DNA of 42,224 nucleotides. It comes from a virus. A program made the position numbers and the translations under genes. The stretch lies in the IMG/VR virus record IMGVR_UViG_3300027721_000029, positions 1-42,224 of that record. The stretch is one strand, 5' to 3'. A model generated the notes under the pieces. That model saw nothing but the letters and a program-made list of their open reading frames with translations. It made no database searches and was not told the DNA's origin. This document shows positions 1 to 6,690 of this stretch, piece by piece. Every line of letters starts with the position of its first letter. Position 1 is the first letter of the stretch.

Positions 1-2
1 AT

Positions 3-980
3 GAAGTGGTGGGGCCGGAGCGAATCGGCAGTCATGCCGGGATCATTAGCACAATGGCGGAACAGTGGCTGACGCTGTTTCAATTGGATGAAATTGGCCA
101 CCTTGTGATGGCCATGCAGGACCGGGGCAGTCCGCATCTGGTGCAGATTTCGGCGGTCCTGATGCAGTTGTTTTCGAGTGCCGATAGCGAATGGATTTCG
201 GATGCGTATGGCGACAGGAACAAAGTCAAGCGGCTGTTGTATCCACACGCTGTGGTGTACGGCACGTCCGTCCCTGAGGGCTTCTGGGAAAGTCTGACAG
301 AGGACAATTTGAAAGGCGGGTTGATAGGAAGGTGTTTAGTTTTCGAGTCTCGAAAATACGTGGATTATCAAGAGCCGTCGGAAGATGAGATTCCCGAAGC
401 GATTATTGAACGGGCACGGTGGTGGCTGGATCTCAAAACGCACGCAGGTAATCTGGCAGGTGCAACTGGGGGAGCACATCCCCGCAGGGTGGACAGGGAT
501 GAGGCGGCCCACAAGCGGCTGCATCAGCACACAATCGACATCAGTAAACGGCGGATGAGCGAGTCACCAATCCGATCGGCGATCTGGAGTAGAGCAGCTG
601 AAAAAACAAACAAGCTGGCCCTGCTGTTTGCCTGTTCGCGGGCAGAGGGCGAGGATTGGCCGACGATTCAGATCGAGGATGCGGACCGGGCGATCCGCCT
701 CAACAACTGGCTGACGCGCAGGATGCTTCAGGCGGCCGATAGGCACGTCAGCGGCAGCGAATTCGAGCGACAGGTCAACCAGGTGCGTTCGCTGCTTCTG
801 GAGCGGCCTGGGGGCTGGTGGACGATGACAGAGATAACCAGACGTACCCGCAAGCTCACGCCCAAACAGCGGCAAGAGGTACTTCAAACGCTTCTGGCAA
901 GTGAGTTGGTGACATCTCAGGTCAGTGAGGCAGCCACAAAGCCGGTCACTTTGTGGATGAGTTTGGAAAATTCTGAGTGA
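3..980 (+). CDS. DUF3987-type primase/helicase-like protein, C-terminal part
   Basis: The frame is open from the first bases, so this is the C-terminal ~325 residues of a gene starting left of the window. The segment LFQLDEIGHLVMAM, followed by a predicted helical LMQLFSSAD stretch and VVYGTSVPEGFWESL, matches the pattern of DUF3987/YfjI-like proteins, which in phages and plasmids usually carry an N-terminal primase-polymerase domain and a helicase-like C-terminal domain. The LDEIG segment would be the Walker B strand; the Walker A part lies outside the window. The last ~70 residues look like a small winged-helix tail. Expected role: priming or unwinding during phage DNA replication. It would join the replication genes at the right end of the window if the genome is circular. 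Family call fairly sure, exact activity not. Confidence 0.75.
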   Translation, partial: EVVGPERIGSHAGIISTMAEQWLTLFQLDEIGHLVMAMQDRGSPHLVQISAVLMQLFSSADSEWISDAYGDRNKVKRLLYPHAVVYGTSVPEGFWESLTEDNLKGGLIGRCLVFESRKYVDYQEPSEDEIPEAIIERARWWLDLKTHAGNLAGATGGAHPRRVDRDEAAHKRLHQHTIDISKRRMSESPIRSAIWSRAAEKTNKLALLFACSRAEGEDWPTIQIEDADRAIRLNNWLTRRMLQAADRHVSGSEFERQVNQVRSLLLERPGGWWTMTEITRRTRKLTPKQRQEVLQTLLASELVTSQVSEAATKPVTLWMSLENSE

Positions 981-1066
981 TTTTCGGGCCGGAATTATCG
1001 GGGAATCGGCCTGGAAATTTCCCGGAGCTATTTCGGGGGTCCGAGAGATAATTCCGCACGATTCCA

Positions 1067-1099
1067 GATAATTCCCAAGGGGCAGGGAATTATCTTTTT
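1067..1099 (+). terminator. Intrinsic terminator after the DUF3987 gene
   Basis: GATAATTCCC (1067-1076) and GGGAATTATC (1085-1094) form a perfect 10 bp stem with an 8-base loop, followed by TTTTT. It probably ends the replication transcript. The stem arms are copies of the GATAATTCC repeat found twice more just upstream, so the element may also be bound by protein. Confidence 0.8.
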
Positions 1100-1271
1100 G
1101 AGTAAAAAGACTGGTAATATATATGAAAAAGAGAGATTTTTCCCTATTTCCATATACCCCCCCTGCTTTGCTTCCTTTTGGGCTGTTTTGGGCATGATTC
1201 TCTTTCGTGCGTGCGTGCGGGAAGTATCTTTTTCGGCGGTCAGGATCTGAGGTGGCCGGAAAAAAAAAGCG

Positions 1272-1280
1272 TGGTATGAT
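1272..1280 (+). promoter_or_regulatory. Extended -10 promoter
   Basis: TGGTATGAT is a perfect extended -10 (TGN-TATGAT). No good -35 lies 16-18 bases upstream, as is usual for extended -10 promoters. Transcription from about 1287 would run through the hairpin at 1335-1385 before reaching the small gene at 1419. Confidence 0.55.
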
Positions 1281-1334
1281 TGCGACGACAGGGAGCCTGG
1301 TTCCCCCATGCGGTCCCTCGTGAGGGTCGAGCTT

Positions 1335-1385
1335 GGCAGGGAGCTTTTCGGGGTTGTGTCCGAAAAACCCTGCCCCCTGTTTTTT
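1335..1385 (+). terminator. Two-part hairpin with U tract ahead of the DUF1508 gene
   Basis: GGCAGGG (1335-1341) pairs with CCCTGCC (1368-1374), and inside it TTTTCGG (1345-1351) pairs with CCGAAAA (1360-1366). The structure is followed by a run of T. It begins ~50 bases after a predicted start site and ends ~35 bases before the next ATG, so it may be a leader attenuator, or the 3' end of a ~100 nt small RNA. Confidence 0.6.
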
Positions 1386-1418
1386 GACACACACAAACAC
1401 AATCGAAAGGCGACGACG

Positions 1419-1634
1419 ATGAAGTACCGATTTGAGTACAACAAAGGCGAAGACGGGCAGTGGTACACGTCGATTCGCCATATCAACGGCGAGAGGCTCT
1501 ACACAAGCGAGGGCTACAAGCGGCGGGAGTCGGCGGTTGAGACACTTGAGAATTTCGTTGCGGGGATGATTGAGGATTTCCTCAAAAGACAGATCGAAAG
1601 GCTGTACGCAGAATCTAAGTGGGACAGCCAGTAA
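1419..1634 (+). CDS. DUF1508 (YegP-like) small protein
   Basis: A 71-residue protein. Its centre, with an aromatic strand, a short turn, then ERLYTSEGYKRRESAVETL, follows the pattern of the DUF1508/YegP repeat (strand, strand, SEGYxxxxxAxxxI helix). One repeat is present, where YegP has two. Function of the family is unknown. The ATG was chosen over upstream starts because GAAAGG lies at a proper distance and the leader (GACACA...GAAAGG...CGACGATG) resembles that of the early gene at 32047. Its stop overlaps the next ATG (TAATG), so it is translationally coupled to the DUF1353 gene. Confidence 0.7.
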   Translation: MKYRFEYNKGEDGQWYTSIRHINGERLYTSEGYKRRESAVETLENFVAGMIEDFLKRQIERLYAESKWDSQ

Positions 1635-2026
1635 TGAACACAATCACCAACGGCAACGACCTGCCAGTATGCAGCGACGGCCAGCGATTGACGCTGCTGG
1701 AGCCGATCGAAATCATTATGTGGTGCGGTGGCACCCATGCTAAGCGATACCTTCGGGCCGATTTTGCATGGGACGGCGCTAGCATCCCGTGGTGGTCACA
1801 GTGGATTTTTGGGCATCCTCTTTCGCCTGAATATCGCTGGGCGTCCCTGTGGCATGACATCGGCTGCAGTGAGGCTCAGTGTATCGAGGACAGGACAATC
1901 GCAGACGCGGTTTTTTTGCGGCTGCTGAAAGAGGCTGGCGTAGGCAAGTATCGACGGCTGGCCATGTGGTCGGCGGTCCGGGTTTATGGGATTTGGGTTT
2001 GGAGGTGCAGGCGTGGCACAAGCTGA
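1634..2026 (+). CDS. DUF1353 family protein
   Basis: 130 residues. FAWDGASIP (residues 44-52), LWHD (72-75) and a later basic R-x-x-A-D-x-x-F followed by GVGKYRRLAMWSAVR are the recognisable DUF1353 core. The family is common in phages, often near lysis genes, and has no established function; conserved Asp and His residues suggest a metal or hydrolase site, which is inference. The last ~25 codons lie in a 70 bp segment duplicated 382 bp downstream, where an in-frame remnant of this C-terminus is kept (see direct repeat). Confidence 0.8.
   Translation: MNTITNGNDLPVCSDGQRLTLLEPIEIIMWCGGTHAKRYLRADFAWDGASIPWWSQWIFGHPLSPEYRWASLWHDIGCSEAQCIEDRTIADAVFLRLLKEAGVGKYRRLAMWSAVRVYGIWVWRCRRGTS
1949..2018 (+). 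repeat. 70 bp direct repeat, copy 1
   Basis: Matches 2331-2400 at 68 of 70 bases (mismatches at 1952 and 2010). It contains the 3' coding end of the DUF1353 gene and the ribosome site (GGAGG) and GTG start of the following gene. Confidence 0.95.
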
Positions 2027-2336
2027 GAGTGTGATTTGCACGCTGGTTCTGACTGGGGCGCACTCGTGCGACATTAGCCCAGTGTTACGGGCAACAAAGT
2101 GGGCTGAGTGGTACCAAGACGCATCGCAAATGCACGATGATTGGGACGGCGAACTGATCATAAGCCTGCCGATTGCGTCGTTACAAGAGGCACAAGAGGC
2201 GCTGCAGTTGACCAGTGGCGTGAAGTGCAGTCTCGGCAGGCAGTTGTGTTTTGTTTCACGCGGCGAAAAAATAGCGCACGTGTGTTTAGCTGACAGCGGC
2301 CAAGGGTGGCAGGAATTATCGGGTTCATTTTATTGA
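2013..2336 (+). CDS. Hypothetical protein, apparent inserted gene
   Basis: 107 residues from GTG at 2013, chosen because TTGGAGGTG gives a ribosome site seven bases upstream; an in-frame ATG at 1986 would also be possible. No family recognised. The start signals lie in the first copy of the 70 bp repeat, and the stop codon (2334-2336) falls at the beginning of the second copy. The gene therefore looks like an insertion between the DUF1353 gene and the gene at 2395. Confidence 0.65.
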   Translation: MAQAESVICTLVLTGAHSCDISPVLRATKWAEWYQDASQMHDDWDGELIISLPIASLQEAQEALQLTSGVKCSLGRQLCFVSRGEKIAHVCLADSGQGWQELSGSFY

Positions 2337-2400
2337 CGGCTGGCCATGTGGTCGGCGGTCCGGGTTTATGGGATTTGGGTTTGGAGGTGCAAGCGTGGCA
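2331..2400 (+). repeat. 70 bp direct repeat, copy 2, with gene remnant
   Basis: Second copy of the element at 1949-2018. In the DUF1353 reading frame it still encodes the tail RLAMWSAVRVYGIWVW and then CKRGK, with a stop at 2403-2405. This looks like the ancestral DUF1353 end overlapping the GTG at 2395. Confidence 0.95.
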
Positions 2401-2850
2401 AGTAAACTGGTGGATGATTTTTTCAAGGTCGTGGCGAACAAAACCGGGGCGATGGTCTGCGAAGGTGACGAGGGTCAGACGGTCCAATTCGATCCGGTAA
2501 CTATCCTTTCGTTGATTAGTACGATTGGTCCAATACTGATCAATTTTGTGAAAAAATGTCGCAGAATTGACAACGACCAAGAAGTGCAGCGGTCAGTGTC
2601 TGAGCACAACTCAGACGCGAAGTTGTCATCAAAACAGCGGAACGCCGGTGCGTCGAAGATCTTGGCAGAATGTCGAAGGCTACGCGGCGAGGAACGCCGG
2701 AAAGCGAAGAAGACCGGACTGCCTGCAGACGTCGGTCGATACCAAATTGACACGCCAGCGGCTCTAAGAATCGTTGACCATGGCATCGGTACGTTCACGA
2801 CGCTTCCGGCGGCCAAAGCGACAGCAATCGTGGCAGCCTGTAAGGAGTGA
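2395..2850 (+). CDS. Hypothetical protein with hydrophobic segment
   Basis: 151 residues from GTG at 2395, set by the GGAGG site inside the duplicated segment. Residues ~33-50 (VTILSLISTIGPILINFV) could be a membrane helix; the C-terminal half is basic and then ends in a compact hydrophobic part. A small phage membrane protein near DUF1353 and a peptidase could belong to lysis, but no holin family is recognised. Confidence 0.6.
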   Translation: MASKLVDDFFKVVANKTGAMVCEGDEGQTVQFDPVTILSLISTIGPILINFVKKCRRIDNDQEVQRSVSEHNSDAKLSSKQRNAGASKILAECRRLRGEERRKAKKTGLPADVGRYQIDTPAALRIVDHGIGTFTTLPAAKATAIVAACKE

Positions 2851-2855
2851 TTGCG

Positions 2856-3551
2856 ATGCAGATTCTGCTGCTGTTGTGCTGTCTGTTTCAGCCACCGACT
2901 ATCGACTTCCCTGAAGGCATGCGACCGCCGAAACAGGAGATCGAGGAGGCTCCTCAACCGCCTGAGGTCGATGAGTTTGCGACTGATGAACTCTACCTGA
3001 TTCAATCGGACAGTGGCCTGCATGTGATACCGTCACCTCCCGGAGTCGTGCAGGTCACTGCCGTTAAATCGGGGTCAGTTATCTTCAGCAAATTCGCTGG
3101 CGGTCGTGGGTTGGAAGAACGGCAGGTCACACGGTCAAACGGCTATGTCTTGCGAGGACTGGCAGCAGGGTCTGTGGAATTGATAATCTTACCTGCGGGA
3201 AGTCAGGATCTGTCAGACATGCGGCGGCGAGTTCTGACAGTCAAGTCGATTCAGCATGTCGATCCGATCACGCCAAAGCCTGACATTCCAGCCGATGACG
3301 TGGCAGCGGCTTTCCGGGCGTATGAGAGAGCGTGGAGAGCGGCACAGGGAGACTTGGCGGACAGGTTAGAACGCGGCGAAATCACGTCCGAAGCGATGGC
3401 GGCTGAATGGTTCAGTGCGGCGAATCTGCAGGCACGGAAAGACTCTTTTCTGCCATTGCTTCGGGCTGAGTCTATTGAGTTCGGCGGCGATAGTTGGACC
3501 GCGCAAAAACATGCTGCATGGATCAGGAGGTATGCCAATGCCAGGAAGTAA
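2856..3551 (+). CDS. Hypothetical exported protein
   Basis: 231 residues. The N-terminus MQILLLLCCLFQPP is a short signal-like hydrophobic stretch (possible lipoprotein, with Cys at 8-9), followed by a proline/glutamate-rich linker, a middle part of predicted beta strands, and a helical C-terminus rich in Ala, Arg and Glu. ATG 2856 is preferred to GTG 2847 because AAGGAG (2842-2847) is then spaced correctly. Family not recognised. It precedes the papain-like peptidase gene by an overlap. Confidence 0.65.
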   Translation: MQILLLLCCLFQPPTIDFPEGMRPPKQEIEEAPQPPEVDEFATDELYLIQSDSGLHVIPSPPGVVQVTAVKSGSVIFSKFAGGRGLEERQVTRSNGYVLRGLAAGSVELIILPAGSQDLSDMRRRVLTVKSIQHVDPITPKPDIPADDVAAAFRAYERAWRAAQGDLADRLERGEITSEAMAAEWFSAANLQARKDSFLPLLRAESIEFGGDSWTAQKHAAWIRRYANARK

Positions 3552-4413
3552 TGGGATTTTAGTTCCGCAATTGCATGAAGTGATTGCAGTGAATGAACTG
3601 CAGTTGCTCTGTGGCTCACCACGAGTTGGCGCAGGAGATCTTCCGGGTTGGGAAGAGATCCTGATGGACAGTGGCAAGAGTCCTCTGTTGGTGATGCAAA
3701 CTGAGAGGCAGCAGCGGAACGACTGCCAAGGGAACGCAGCAGCGAACAGCAGAGAGTGCCAGAGTTGGTATCTGTCTGGCCGGAAGACAATGCCGCAGCT
3801 CTCTGAAATGTTTGCTTACCAGGCATCAGAATTTTTGATGTCTGAACGCCAAGTTGGCCGCGATCAAGGCACGTCAATTCACAGCGGAGTCAGGCTGTTG
3901 ACCGGCGGCATCCCAGCTCTCGGGCTTGGCATTGGCCTGCCTGCTGAGTCAGACTGGCCATATGCGAGGTGGTGCCGAAACTCGACGGAGCTCCGGAGGC
4001 ACTGCAGCAATTTGAGCCTTGAAAGTTCGTTCAGTGTTGAGGTTCGCGAGCCGCCCCCATTCAGGGATATGTTGGCGCTGACAGCAGCCGGAGCAACGCT
4101 TCATCAGGGTACCTACTGGACTCCTTCCTATTCTAGCGAGCTGTTCGACGGGAAGAAACTGGTCAGGCGCTTTCCCGGGCCGGGAAATGGTGGCCATGCG
4201 ACTGAGGGAATCTGGGGCAAAAAGTTTAATCGTGTTGGTTGGCTGCTGGCTGTCTGGAATTCGCACGGCGATGGCTGGTACTGGGTTGATGAAAACGAGT
4301 ACGAGCGACTGCGACAGAGTGACTGGGCTCCATTTGGTGCGTATGTACTGCAGCCTGATCATGTGGTGGAACGATATGACAGAATCACGAGTGGGGGAGG
4401 CTATTTCGCATGA
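3538..4413 (+). CDS. Papain-like (C1-type) cysteine peptidase
   Basis: 291 residues. The triad pattern of clan CA C1 peptidases is visible: QQRNDCQGNAAAN with candidate nucleophile Cys63, GGHATEGIWG with His220, and WNSHGDGWYWVD with Asn241, which mirrors the N-S-W-G-x-G-W signature of papain. ESDWPY before the histidine is also typical. There is no obvious signal peptide. ATG 3538 was chosen over ATG 3532 because AGGAGG (3525-3530) would otherwise be too close. A role in lysis, virion entry or cleavage of host proteins is possible. It overlaps a secreted thioredoxin gene, which might keep the active cysteine reduced; that link is inference. Confidence 0.7.
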   Translation: MPGSNGILVPQLHEVIAVNELQLLCGSPRVGAGDLPGWEEILMDSGKSPLLVMQTERQQRNDCQGNAAANSRECQSWYLSGRKTMPQLSEMFAYQASEFLMSERQVGRDQGTSIHSGVRLLTGGIPALGLGIGLPAESDWPYARWCRNSTELRRHCSNLSLESSFSVEVREPPPFRDMLALTAAGATLHQGTYWTPSYSSELFDGKKLVRRFPGPGNGGHATEGIWGKKFNRVGWLLAVWNSHGDGWYWVDENEYERLRQSDWAPFGAYVLQPDHVVERYDRITSGGGYFA

Positions 4414-4823
4414 GAATCATTCTCGGGTTGGCGGTGTGTTGCATGGTGTTGCCGTGGGTTCAATCTGCGGACGAGTCGCCCTCAGCGATTGCGGACGCGG
4501 TCACGTTGGCAAGCCGTGTGGCAGCGTTGGAAGCTCGTGTCACGGAGCTGGAGGCAAAAGCTGCCCCAAAGGCAGCAGCAGCAAAGCCGGTACTTGAGAT
4601 TCACACTGAAGATTGGTGCGCACCATGCAAGGTGCTGAAAGCGGATCTGGCGACGGCGGGAGAGCTGCCAGTGGAGATTCGGTTCGTGAAATTCTCGGGG
4701 CAGGTTCCGGCCTTTCGGTGGGTCGATTCGAGCGGGAAGCAGGTCACGCGGACAGGGTATTCACGGGGAACGCTGAGCGGCATTGTGTCGGCTTGTCTTG
4801 CGTCTGCGTCAGTCCGCGACTAG
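4410..4823 (+). CDS. Exported thioredoxin-fold protein
   Basis: 137 residues. Residues 1-20 form a signal peptide ending in VQSA-DE. Residues ~30-58 are an Ala/Glu-rich coiled coil. The thioredoxin fold starts at ~60 with strand VLEIHT and the redox motif WCAPC (69-73), followed by a helix, a strand (EIRFVKF) and a VPAF cis-proline-like element. It is shorter than a full thioredoxin. Expected to act in the periplasm as a disulfide reductase or isomerase, or in a modified envelope. Its last 31 bases, including the stop, are repeated perfectly at 5138-5168. Confidence 0.75.
   Translation: MRIILGLAVCCMVLPWVQSADESPSAIADAVTLASRVAALEARVTELEAKAAPKAAAAKPVLEIHTEDWCAPCKVLKADLATAGELPVEIRFVKFSGQVPAFRWVDSSGKQVTRTGYSRGTLSGIVSACLASASVRD
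4793..4823 (+). repeat. 31 bp direct repeat, copy 1
   Basis: Covers the final codons of the thioredoxin gene (LASASVRD and stop). Identical over 31 bases to 5138-5168. Confidence 0.95.
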
Positions 4824-4836
4824 GGGAGTTTCTGTG

Positions 4837-5130
4837 ATGATAACATTCAAAGAATTAAACGTGGCAGACGTGATGACGGAATCATCATCATCTGAGAGTC
4901 ATACGCTGGGAAATATCTCTGTAAAATGTCCGGTGTGCGGTAGCGAGTATGTAAGCGTTGCGAACATGCGGGAAGTGAGCGGGGAAGACAACTACAAAGC
5001 AGGCTGGTGGGGCCGTGGGGACCTGAATGTGATTGGGTTTGTGGGTGAATGTGGCCATGAATTCGATTTGTGTTTTGGGTTTCACAAAGGCAATACGGCG
5101 GCCTTTTGCCGGATTGCAGTGGACGAATGA
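4837..5130 (+). CDS. Zinc-ribbon-like hypothetical protein, apparent inserted gene
   Basis: 97 residues. KCPVCG (Cys31, Cys34) and ECGHEFDLCFGFHKG (Cys72, His74, later His) look like a small metal-binding ribbon followed by a beta hairpin. The same C-terminal pattern (GH-x-F/W...FHKG) occurs in uncharacterised phage and bacterial proteins. GGGGAG at 4823-4828 supports ATG 4837. The gene sits exactly between two copies of a 31 bp repeat of the thioredoxin gene end, so it looks recently inserted. Confidence 0.7.
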   Translation: MITFKELNVADVMTESSSSESHTLGNISVKCPVCGSEYVSVANMREVSGEDNYKAGWWGRGDLNVIGFVGECGHEFDLCFGFHKGNTAAFCRIAVDE

Positions 5131-5137
5131 AATGCGA

Positions 5138-5168
5138 TTGTCTTGCGTCTGCGTCAGTCCGCGACTAG
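5138..5168 (+). repeat. 31 bp direct repeat, copy 2
   Basis: Perfect copy of 4793-4823, including the in-frame LASASVRD codons and TAG stop, now without the rest of the thioredoxin gene. Confidence 0.95.
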
Positions 5169-5213
5169 CATAGTGGTGCAAACAAGTAAAGGACTCCAGC
5201 CGGACGGGTGGCG

Positions 5214-5408
5214 ATGGGTGACGAGCAACAAAAAAAAGATGACGGAATCGACATCAATCTGCCAGGCTTTGAGGGGTCGGTTGACAAAGAAACCGCGCAG
5301 ACGTTGCTGAGTCACATTGGACCGGACTTGCGTTGGTTGGTGTATTCGGCATCAGCAGGACTGTTAGTTGTGGCAGTATGCTACGGAGTGTCATTGGTAT
5401 GGAACTGA
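5214..5408 (+). CDS. Small single-span membrane protein
   Basis: 64 residues: a charged N-terminus (GDEQQKKDDGIDIN) and one membrane helix near the C-terminus (WLVYSASAGLLVVAVCYGVSL). The start is uncertain: GTG 5208 and GTG 5218 are alternatives and the ribosome site is weak. It overlaps the next membrane gene by 10 bases. Its size, topology and position suggest a lysis-related protein (holin or antiholin), but no family is recognised. Confidence 0.55.
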   Translation: MGDEQQKKDDGIDINLPGFEGSVDKETAQTLLSHIGPDLRWLVYSASAGLLVVAVCYGVSLVWN

Positions 5409-5875
5409 GCACAGAATTTTACCGGGCGTTTGCAGTTTCGTGGCTATGCTTTGGAGCAGGGGCCTATATATTTCATGCGTATCGGTGGTGCCAATACGGC
5501 AAGGTGCTGTGCGGATTATTGCTGGCGTTATCGCCGGGCATTTTGTCAGCGTATGGCTATCACTCGGTTCAAGTTTGTAACACAATTTTAGCGGCGAAAA
5601 GCCAACGGGAGAATGTCAGTGGAAGAGTCTATCTTACAAGCATCGAACGAGCCGATTGCGGCGACGGATACGAAGTCACAGTTGAGCGCTACAGCAATGG
5701 AACCGCCAACTATTCCGGACAAATGCCAGATGCAGAAGGACGCACTGCGGGGAGCAATGCACGACTGCAAGATGGCGATGAAAAGACTCGGGGAATGTCA
5801 GGACGCATACTTTCGGTGCCAGTATGGCGTGAATTTGCAGGGCATCGGGACCGACACAAAGAACGCGACCTATGA
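5399..5875 (+). CDS. Putative membrane protein overlapping the next gene
   Basis: 158 residues from ATG 5399. Two hydrophobic segments (AFAVSWLCFGAGAYIFHAY and, after QYGK, VLCGLLLALSPGILSAYGY) suggest two membrane spans. After residue ~72 the frame runs for another 260 bases inside the gene at 5613, and this half is low-complexity and polar. Either the real product is short and something in the sequence truncates or shifts it, or the two frames are both translated. The N-terminal half is believable, the C-terminal half doubtful. Confidence 0.45.
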   Translation: MELSTEFYRAFAVSWLCFGAGAYIFHAYRWCQYGKVLCGLLLALSPGILSAYGYHSVQVCNTILAAKSQRENVSGRVYLTSIERADCGDGYEVTVERYSNGTANYSGQMPDAEGRTAGSNARLQDGDEKTRGMSGRILSVPVWREFAGHRDRHKERDL

Positions 5876-5981
5876 TGCCGCAATCCGGTGGCGAGCGATC
5901 GGGGCCAGTTCAGCGATTAACACAATGGGCATCGGTCTTGAGCAGATCAGCATTAATTCTGGCGTGAGGGTTGATGACTGA
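5613..5981 (+). CDS. Hypothetical protein
   Basis: 122 residues. CGGGAGA-type ribosome site just upstream of ATG 5613 (ACGGGAGAATG). It has a polar N-terminus, then a helical segment with spaced cysteines (KCQMQKDALRGAMHDCK, ECQDAYFRCQ). No family recognised. It ends in GVRVDD, and the 19 bases coding for RVDD, the stop and the next ATG are repeated at the end of the following gene. Confidence 0.6.
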   Translation: MSVEESILQASNEPIAATDTKSQLSATAMEPPTIPDKCQMQKDALRGAMHDCKMAMKRLGECQDAYFRCQYGVNLQGIGTDTKNATYDAAIRWRAIGASSAINTMGIGLEQISINSGVRVDD

Positions 5982-5983
5982 TG
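5965..5983 (+). repeat. 19 bp direct repeat, copy 1
   Basis: TGAGGGTTGATGACTGATG, identical to 6231-6249. It encodes RVDD, the stop and the overlapping ATG of the next gene. Confidence 0.9.
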
Positions 5984-6247
5984 GACGCATACGAAAAGGA
6001 ACGCAGCCAGTTAAGGGCGCACTCACTTGCCCTTCGCAAAATGCTCAAACGCCAGGCGGAACTGGAGGATCAGTTATTCGCCTGCGAGGCTGGCGAGCCG
6101 ATGGCAGCGATCCTTTCGCGACCTTCGCCGCTGATGGGGGAGCCAGACTGGGCGAACCGTTTTAAGGCGGAAAATTTGCGGAATTCGCGCGACGTGATTG
6201 ATGCGATGATGACGAATATCGCTAAGGCTTTGAGGGTTGATGACTGA
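5981..6247 (+). CDS. Hypothetical helical protein, apparent inserted gene
   Basis: 88 residues, starting in an ATG that overlaps the upstream stop (CTGATGG). The first ~35 residues are a charged helix (ERSQLRAHSLALRKMLKRQ). No family recognised. It ends in ALRVDD, mirroring the GVRVDD end of the gene before it because both ends are encoded by copies of the same 19 bp repeat. This bracketing suggests insertion or duplication of a gene-sized unit. Confidence 0.65.
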   Translation: MDAYEKERSQLRAHSLALRKMLKRQAELEDQLFACEAGEPMAAILSRPSPLMGEPDWANRFKAENLRNSRDVIDAMMTNIAKALRVDD

Positions 6248-6249
6248 TG
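6231..6249 (+). repeat. 19 bp direct repeat, copy 2
   Basis: Second perfect copy of the element at 5965-5983, carrying the end of the gene at 5981 and the start of the gene at 6247. Confidence 0.9.
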
Positions 6250-6690
6250 AATGAGCAGGCACTGGACACAGAATTGCGGCTACCGCAATACGCCACCATG
6301 AGCGATCAGCAGGCGGCTGATGCCGTGATGGCAAAGACAATCGCGGTCAGGTCGGAAGTCGACTCCGGCACACTGATGGATGCGGCGATGGCTCTCGGTG
6401 TTTGGGAGCGACTTGAGGCGGCAGCCCCTCCACAATCGACGGACCCTCCAGCACGATATGCACGCACCATGATGACGCGACTAAAGGAGACTCGGCCAGT
6501 CAATTTGGATCACCCGAGTGTGATCGCACTGGTGACAAACTGCGTGCAATATCAACTGATGACGCAGACCGAAGCAGGCACTCTAAACGCCTTGGGTGAT
6601 ACAGTCGTCCGGTGGGTTGATTACAGCGGGATCGGTGAAGTTGGTGTTGGTGCCGTAATCAATTCGCGCCGCAGAATTGCAGGTGGATAA
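6247..6690 (+). CDS. Hypothetical phage protein
   Basis: 147 residues, start overlapping the previous stop (CTGATGAATG). Mixed helical composition without signal or membrane segment; the centre (LDHPSVIALVTNCVQYQLMTQ) is predicted helical. Its stop overlaps the ATG of the next, tail-like gene. I do not recognise the family. Position suggests a virion-related or chaperone role, without direct evidence. Confidence 0.65.
   Translation: MNEQALDTELRLPQYATMSDQQAADAVMAKTIAVRSEVDSGTLMDAAMALGVWERLEAAAPPQSTDPPARYARTMMTRLKETRPVNLDHPSVIALVTNCVQYQLMTQTEAGTLNALGDTVVRWVDYSGIGEVGVGAVINSRRRIAGG

Larger units (their letters stand above)
981..1418 (+). other. Non-coding, hairpin-rich gap
   Basis: No convincing gene in this ~440 bp gap; the minus-strand frames crossing it run into known genes. 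It holds four copies of GATAATTCC or its complement (991-999, 1047-1055, 1067-1075, 1086-1094), a palindrome GGAAATTTCC (1013-1022), an AT-rich tract near 1100-1140, an extended -10 promoter (1272-1280) and a second terminator-like hairpin ahead of the next gene. Repeated 9-mers next to an AT-rich stretch beside a primase-type gene could be a replication origin, but that is inference. Confidence 0.5.

Noticed and set aside
1207-1219. Tandem TGCG repeat as a meaningful element
   Set aside because: Only three units; too short to distinguish from chance in this non-coding gap.
564-1643. Minus-strand frame of 359 codons
   Set aside because: It crosses the end of the DUF3987 gene, a terminator and the DUF1508 gene, and its composition has no protein-like pattern. 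It is a shadow of + strand genes.
1949-2400. Insertion sequence or transposon
   Set aside because: The bracketed gene shows no transposase features and there are no terminal inverted repeats inside the direct repeats.
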